Positions 61,421-64,000 of a DNA stretch of 64,000 nt are shown one piece after another. The notes beneath the pieces are model-generated. The model saw nothing but the letters and a program-made list of their open reading frames with translations. It made no database searches and was not told where the DNA came from. Position 1 is the first letter of the stretch. Each line of letters starts with the position of its first letter. Source of the stretch: Terriglobia bacterium (lineage in GTDB: Bacteria; Acidobacteriota; Terriglobia; Terriglobales; Acidobacteriaceae); the NCBI GenBank assembly GCA_020073495.1, contig JAIQFD010000003.1, forward strand, positions 496,001 to 560,000, in the 5' to 3' direction. Position numbers and translations under genes: made by a program.

Positions 61421-62854
61421 ATGTCTTCCGAAGCCGGGCGACCGGCCGTCTCTCCCTCTTTCATTACTCCCGAATACATCGAAGATTTCCGTCGGGCCGC
61501 GCATCAGGCGGTGGACTGGGTGGCCGACTACCTGCGCGACCCACGCCGCTACCCCGTTGTGTCGAAGATTAAGCCGGGTGACCTGATTGACGCGCTGCCC
61601 GCAGCGGCGCCCGAGCAGGGCGAAAATTACGAGAAGATCCTTCGGGATTTCGAAAAGCTGGTCATCCCGGCGGTGACGCACTGGAACCATCCCGACTTTT
61701 TCGCCTTCTTTGCCACCAGTTCCTGCGCGCCCGCAATCATCGGCGAGCTGCTCAGCGCCGCGCTGAACACCAATGGACTGCACTGGAAGACCTCGCCGGC
61801 GCTGGCCGAGCTCGAGCAAGTGTCATTGGCCTGGCTGCGGCAGTGGATGGGCCTGCCCGACGAATTCTTCGGCATCATCTATGACACTGCGTCAGTCGGC
61901 AGTCTGCACGCCATCGCCGCGGCCCGCGAATTCGTCGATCCGGAAGCCCATGCGCGCGGCAGCCTGGGCAACCTGGTCCTCTACACCTCGGAACAGTCGC
62001 ATTCTTCGATCGAGAAGGGCGCGATCGCGCTGGGCATCGGGCAAAACAACGTGCGCAAGATTCCGACGGATGCGGAATTCCGCATGAGACCGGACGCGCT
62101 CGCCGCAGCGATCGGGCAGGACATCGCGGCGGGTCGCAAGCCGTTCTGCGTGATCGCGACCGTGGGTACGACTTCCTCGACCAGCGTCGATCCTGTCCCG
62201 CAGATCGCCGACATCTGCGAGCGGCACAAAATCTGGCTGCACGTGGACGCCGCTTACGCGGGCACGGCGGCGATCGTCCCCGAATACCAGCACATACTGG
62301 AGGGCTGCGAGCGGGCGCATTCGTTCCTGGTCAACCCGATGAAGTGGATGTTCATCCCCGTGGACCTGGACGCCTTCTACACCCGCTATCCCGACATCCT
62401 GCGCCGCACCTTCTCCCTGGTGCCGGAATACCTGCGGACGACCGGGGCGGGGAGGGAAGTGAACCTGATGGACTACGCCATCCCGCTCGGCCGCCGCTTC
62501 CGCGCGCTGAAGCTGTGGATGACCATGCGCTACTTCGGGCGCGAGGGGATCGTGCGCATCCTGCGGGCGCACATGGAATGGGCGCAGAGGCTGTCTGAGA
62601 TGGTGGACGCTGATCCGCAGTTCGAGCGGGTCGCGCCCGTGCCGTTCTCCGTGGTCTGCTTCCGCTACAAAGGGTCGGATGACGACAATCGGCGCATCGT
62701 CGAGCGGGTGAACGATTCAGGCAAGGCCTACATTTCGCAGACGGTCCTGAACGGCCGCATCGTTGTGCGCATCGCCATCGGCAACCTCGGCACCACCTGG
62801 GACGACGTGGCGCAATGCTGGGAGCTGGTGCGCGCCGCAGCGAAACCCATTTAA
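61421..62854 (+). CDS. Pyridoxal-phosphate-dependent amino-acid decarboxylase (aromatic type)
   Basis: 477 residues; AAGGAG lies about 8 bases before the ATG. A group II decarboxylase (aromatic-L-amino-acid type): FRRAAHQAVDWVADYLRD, VTHWNHPDFFAFFATSSCAPAIIGELLSAALNTNG, then the cofactor pocket VIATVGTTSSTSVDPV, LHVDAAYAGTAAIVPE and the PLP-binding lysine in LVNPMKWMFIPVD, where Met replaces the common His before the Lys. MDYAIPLGRRFRALKLWMTMRYFG is also diagnostic. It would turn tryptophan, phenylalanine, tyrosine or DOPA into the amine; the substrate is not readable. It stands as a single gene. Confidence 0.93.
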   Translation: MSSEAGRPAVSPSFITPEYIEDFRRAAHQAVDWVADYLRDPRRYPVVSKIKPGDLIDALPAAAPEQGENYEKILRDFEKLVIPAVTHWNHPDFFAFFATSSCAPAIIGELLSAALNTNGLHWKTSPALAELEQVSLAWLRQWMGLPDEFFGIIYDTASVGSLHAIAAAREFVDPEAHARGSLGNLVLYTSEQSHSSIEKGAIALGIGQNNVRKIPTDAEFRMRPDALAAAIGQDIAAGRKPFCVIATVGTTSSTSVDPVPQIADICERHKIWLHVDAAYAGTAAIVPEYQHILEGCERAHSFLVNPMKWMFIPVDLDAFYTRYPDILRRTFSLVPEYLRTTGAGREVNLMDYAIPLGRRFRALKLWMTMRYFGREGIVRILRAHMEWAQRLSEMVDADPQFERVAPVPFSVVCFRYKGSDDDNRRIVERVNDSGKAYISQTVLNGRIVVRIAIGNLGTTWDDVAQCWELVRAAAKPI

Positions 62855-62857
62855 CCG

Positions 62858-62985
62858 CCGAGATCGCAGAGGACGCAGAGAAATTCATTGGCGCGGATGC
62901 ACGCGGATAAACACCGATTTTCCTCGCGTCCTTCGTGCCAACCTTCGTGTCCTTTGTGTTGAGCTTTTGATTTCCTGGGTAGGAA
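62858..62985. repeat. Low-complexity intergenic repeat
   Basis: GCCGAGATCGCAGAGGACGCAGAG, then GCGGATGCACGCGGATAA, then TTCGTGCCAACCTTCGTGTCCTTTGTGTTG: a type of intergenic repeat seen at several loci in related genomes; similar words occur at 37540-37570 (GACGCAAAGAGAATCCGTG). No gene. Confidence 0.45.
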
Positions 62986-63002
62986 CGTACAATCGATGCA
63001 CG

Positions 63003-64000
63003 ATGAAATACGCTCTCATCGCTTACGCCGCCGTGATCGTGCTGGTGCTGACGCTCAAGCCCACGCCACAAAGCAAGGGCCCGGAGTGCGGCCCCGGCGT
63101 GCTCTGCATCCGCGACCAGAAGACCGTGCAAGCGGAACTGCGGGAGACGCCCAAGCCGCTGCGGCCGGTGCACACCTTTTCCATCGTGGCGCGCGACACT
63201 GAGACCGGGGAGATGGGCGTCGCCGTCCAATCGCACTGGTTTTCCGTGGGCTCGATCGTGACGTGGGCGGAAGCGGGCGTGGGCGCGGTGGCCACGCAGT
63301 CGTTCGTCGATCCGTCGTACGGCAAGTTGGGATTGGATCTCATGCGGGCAGGGAAGAGCGCGCCCGAAGCGCTGACCGGACTACTCGCCGGGGACGAAGG
63401 CCGTCAGGTCAGGCAAGTCGCGATGATCGACACTCAAGGTAAGGTGGCGGTTTGGACCGGATGCAAAGACATCCAAGCCGCAGGCGACCATGCCGGAAAC
63501 CAGATCGAAGGCGGAGCGCTATTCGGCGACTCTGGTTGCAAAAGTCAGGTTCACCTTGGCACAGGCTACTCCACCGAGGCTAACCTGATGTCCAATGACA
63601 AAGTCTGGCCGGCGATGGCGAAGGCCTACGAGTCCACGAAGGGGGACTTGGCCGACCGGATGCTGGCGGCGCTGGATGCGGCGCAGGCAGTCGGCGGAGA
63701 CATCCGCGGACGCCAGTCTGCGGCGTTGGTGATCGTGAAGGCAAAACCGAGCGGTAAGCCATGGGAAGACCGCATCTTCGATCTGCGCGTGGACGATGCC
63801 GTCGAGCCGCTGAAGGAACTTCGCAAGCTGGTCGTGCTCCAGCGCGCTTACAACCACATGAACGCCGGCGACCTCGCGGTGGAGCACAAGGACAACGAAG
63901 CCGCGCTGCGCGAGTATGCGACCGCAGAAAAGCTGACCGAAGGCGCCGCGGGCGTCGATCCCAGCCGCCTGGCCGAGATGCGTTACTGGCACGCGGTCGC
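63003..64000 (+). CDS. DUF1028 domain protein, 3' end outside window
   Basis: 332 codons are visible and the frame is still open at the right edge. A hydrophobic N-terminus (YALIAYAAVIVLVLTL, residues 3-18) suggests export or membrane anchoring. The DUF1028 domain starts near residue 57: HTFSIVARDTETGEMGVAVQSHWFSVGSIVTWAEAGVGAVATQSFVDPSYGKLGLDLMRAGKSAPEALTGLL, then GNQIEGGALFGDSGC and LMSNDKVWPAMAKAYEST. The fold is Ntn-hydrolase-like; enzymatic role is not established. A TPR-like tail seems to begin near residue 285 (LVVLQRAYNHMNAGDLAVEHKDNEAALREYATAEKL). Confidence 0.88.
   Translation, partial: MKYALIAYAAVIVLVLTLKPTPQSKGPECGPGVLCIRDQKTVQAELRETPKPLRPVHTFSIVARDTETGEMGVAVQSHWFSVGSIVTWAEAGVGAVATQSFVDPSYGKLGLDLMRAGKSAPEALTGLLAGDEGRQVRQVAMIDTQGKVAVWTGCKDIQAAGDHAGNQIEGGALFGDSGCKSQVHLGTGYSTEANLMSNDKVWPAMAKAYESTKGDLADRMLAALDAAQAVGGDIRGRQSAALVIVKAKPSGKPWEDRIFDLRVDDAVEPLKELRKLVVLQRAYNHMNAGDLAVEHKDNEAALREYATAEKLTEGAAGVDPSRLAEMRYWHAV

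Overview
The window is about 64 kb of high-GC bacterial chromosome, with both ends cutting through genes. The lineage is an inference. Several things together fit an Acidobacteriota (Terriglobia-like) soil bacterium: serine/threonine kinases with PD40 propellers, a lactonase-type YVTN propeller lipoprotein, many secreted proteins of unknown role, a KorDABC 2-oxoacid:ferredoxin oxidoreductase next to citrate synthase, and a very heavy load of intergenic palindromic repeats. No rRNA gene, CRISPR array, intact prophage or complete insertion sequence is visible.

Layout. 0-5.1 kb: a tightly coupled operon of a TPR protein, a DUF3352-like exported protein, a small SxxK/SxN/KTG penicillin-binding-like protein and a SpoIID/LytB protein. 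5.4-12.4 kb: central metabolism and redox (gltA, a CBS-pair protein, korDABC, an R2-like oxidase, a Crp/Fnr regulator), with CRP-type inverted repeats in front of gltA and korD. 12.7-17.5 kb: a seven-bladed propeller lipoprotein, a small outer-membrane barrel, an SDR enzyme, a STAS/pseudo-receiver protein and small membrane proteins. 17.6-23.7 kb: a lower-GC accessory stretch of single unrelated ORFs with repeated intergenic motifs, two PD-(D/E)XK-like proteins and a REP-associated tyrosine transposase (RAYT) surrounded by REP hairpins. 23.8-26.7 kb: rpsO-pnp. 26.7-29.4 kb: a kinase/PD40 protein. 29.6-35.8 kb: a cell-wall recycling cluster (murA, murQ, a serine hydrolase, and a serine hydrolase-NamZ fusion). 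35.9-39 kb: glycine-zipper exported proteins, a sigma-like/zinc-finger protein and phhB. 39-43.8 kb: a divergent pair of an HD-GYP response regulator and a large hybrid histidine kinase. 44-50.3 kb: amrS, then a second repeat-rich accessory stretch with two GIY-YIG proteins, a DUF2321 protein, a DUF5677 protein and a Rap1a/Tai-like protein, partly bracketed by two degenerate tRNA-Pro copies. 50.3-53.6 kb: glmU-yvcK-TPR operon. 53.8-64 kb: PCYCGC protein, lepB, carA-(secreted protein)-carB, a double-PilZ protein, an aromatic-amino-acid-type decarboxylase and a DUF1028 protein that runs off the right edge.

Two themes join the window. First, peptidoglycan metabolism recurs: precursor synthesis (glmU, murA), regulation (yvcK/glmR), recycling (murQ, AmiE-like hydrolase, NamZ fusion) and the PBP-like/SpoIID operon. 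Second, the intergenic space is colonised by several families of short palindromes. One is a REP hairpin with a GGTG tag that clusters round the RAYT gene. Another has stems that covary round a constant CTTCAG or CTAAAG centre. One palindrome copy is cleanly interrupted by a 160-bp MITE-like element with a 6-bp target duplication. At least three genes end inside such palindromes.
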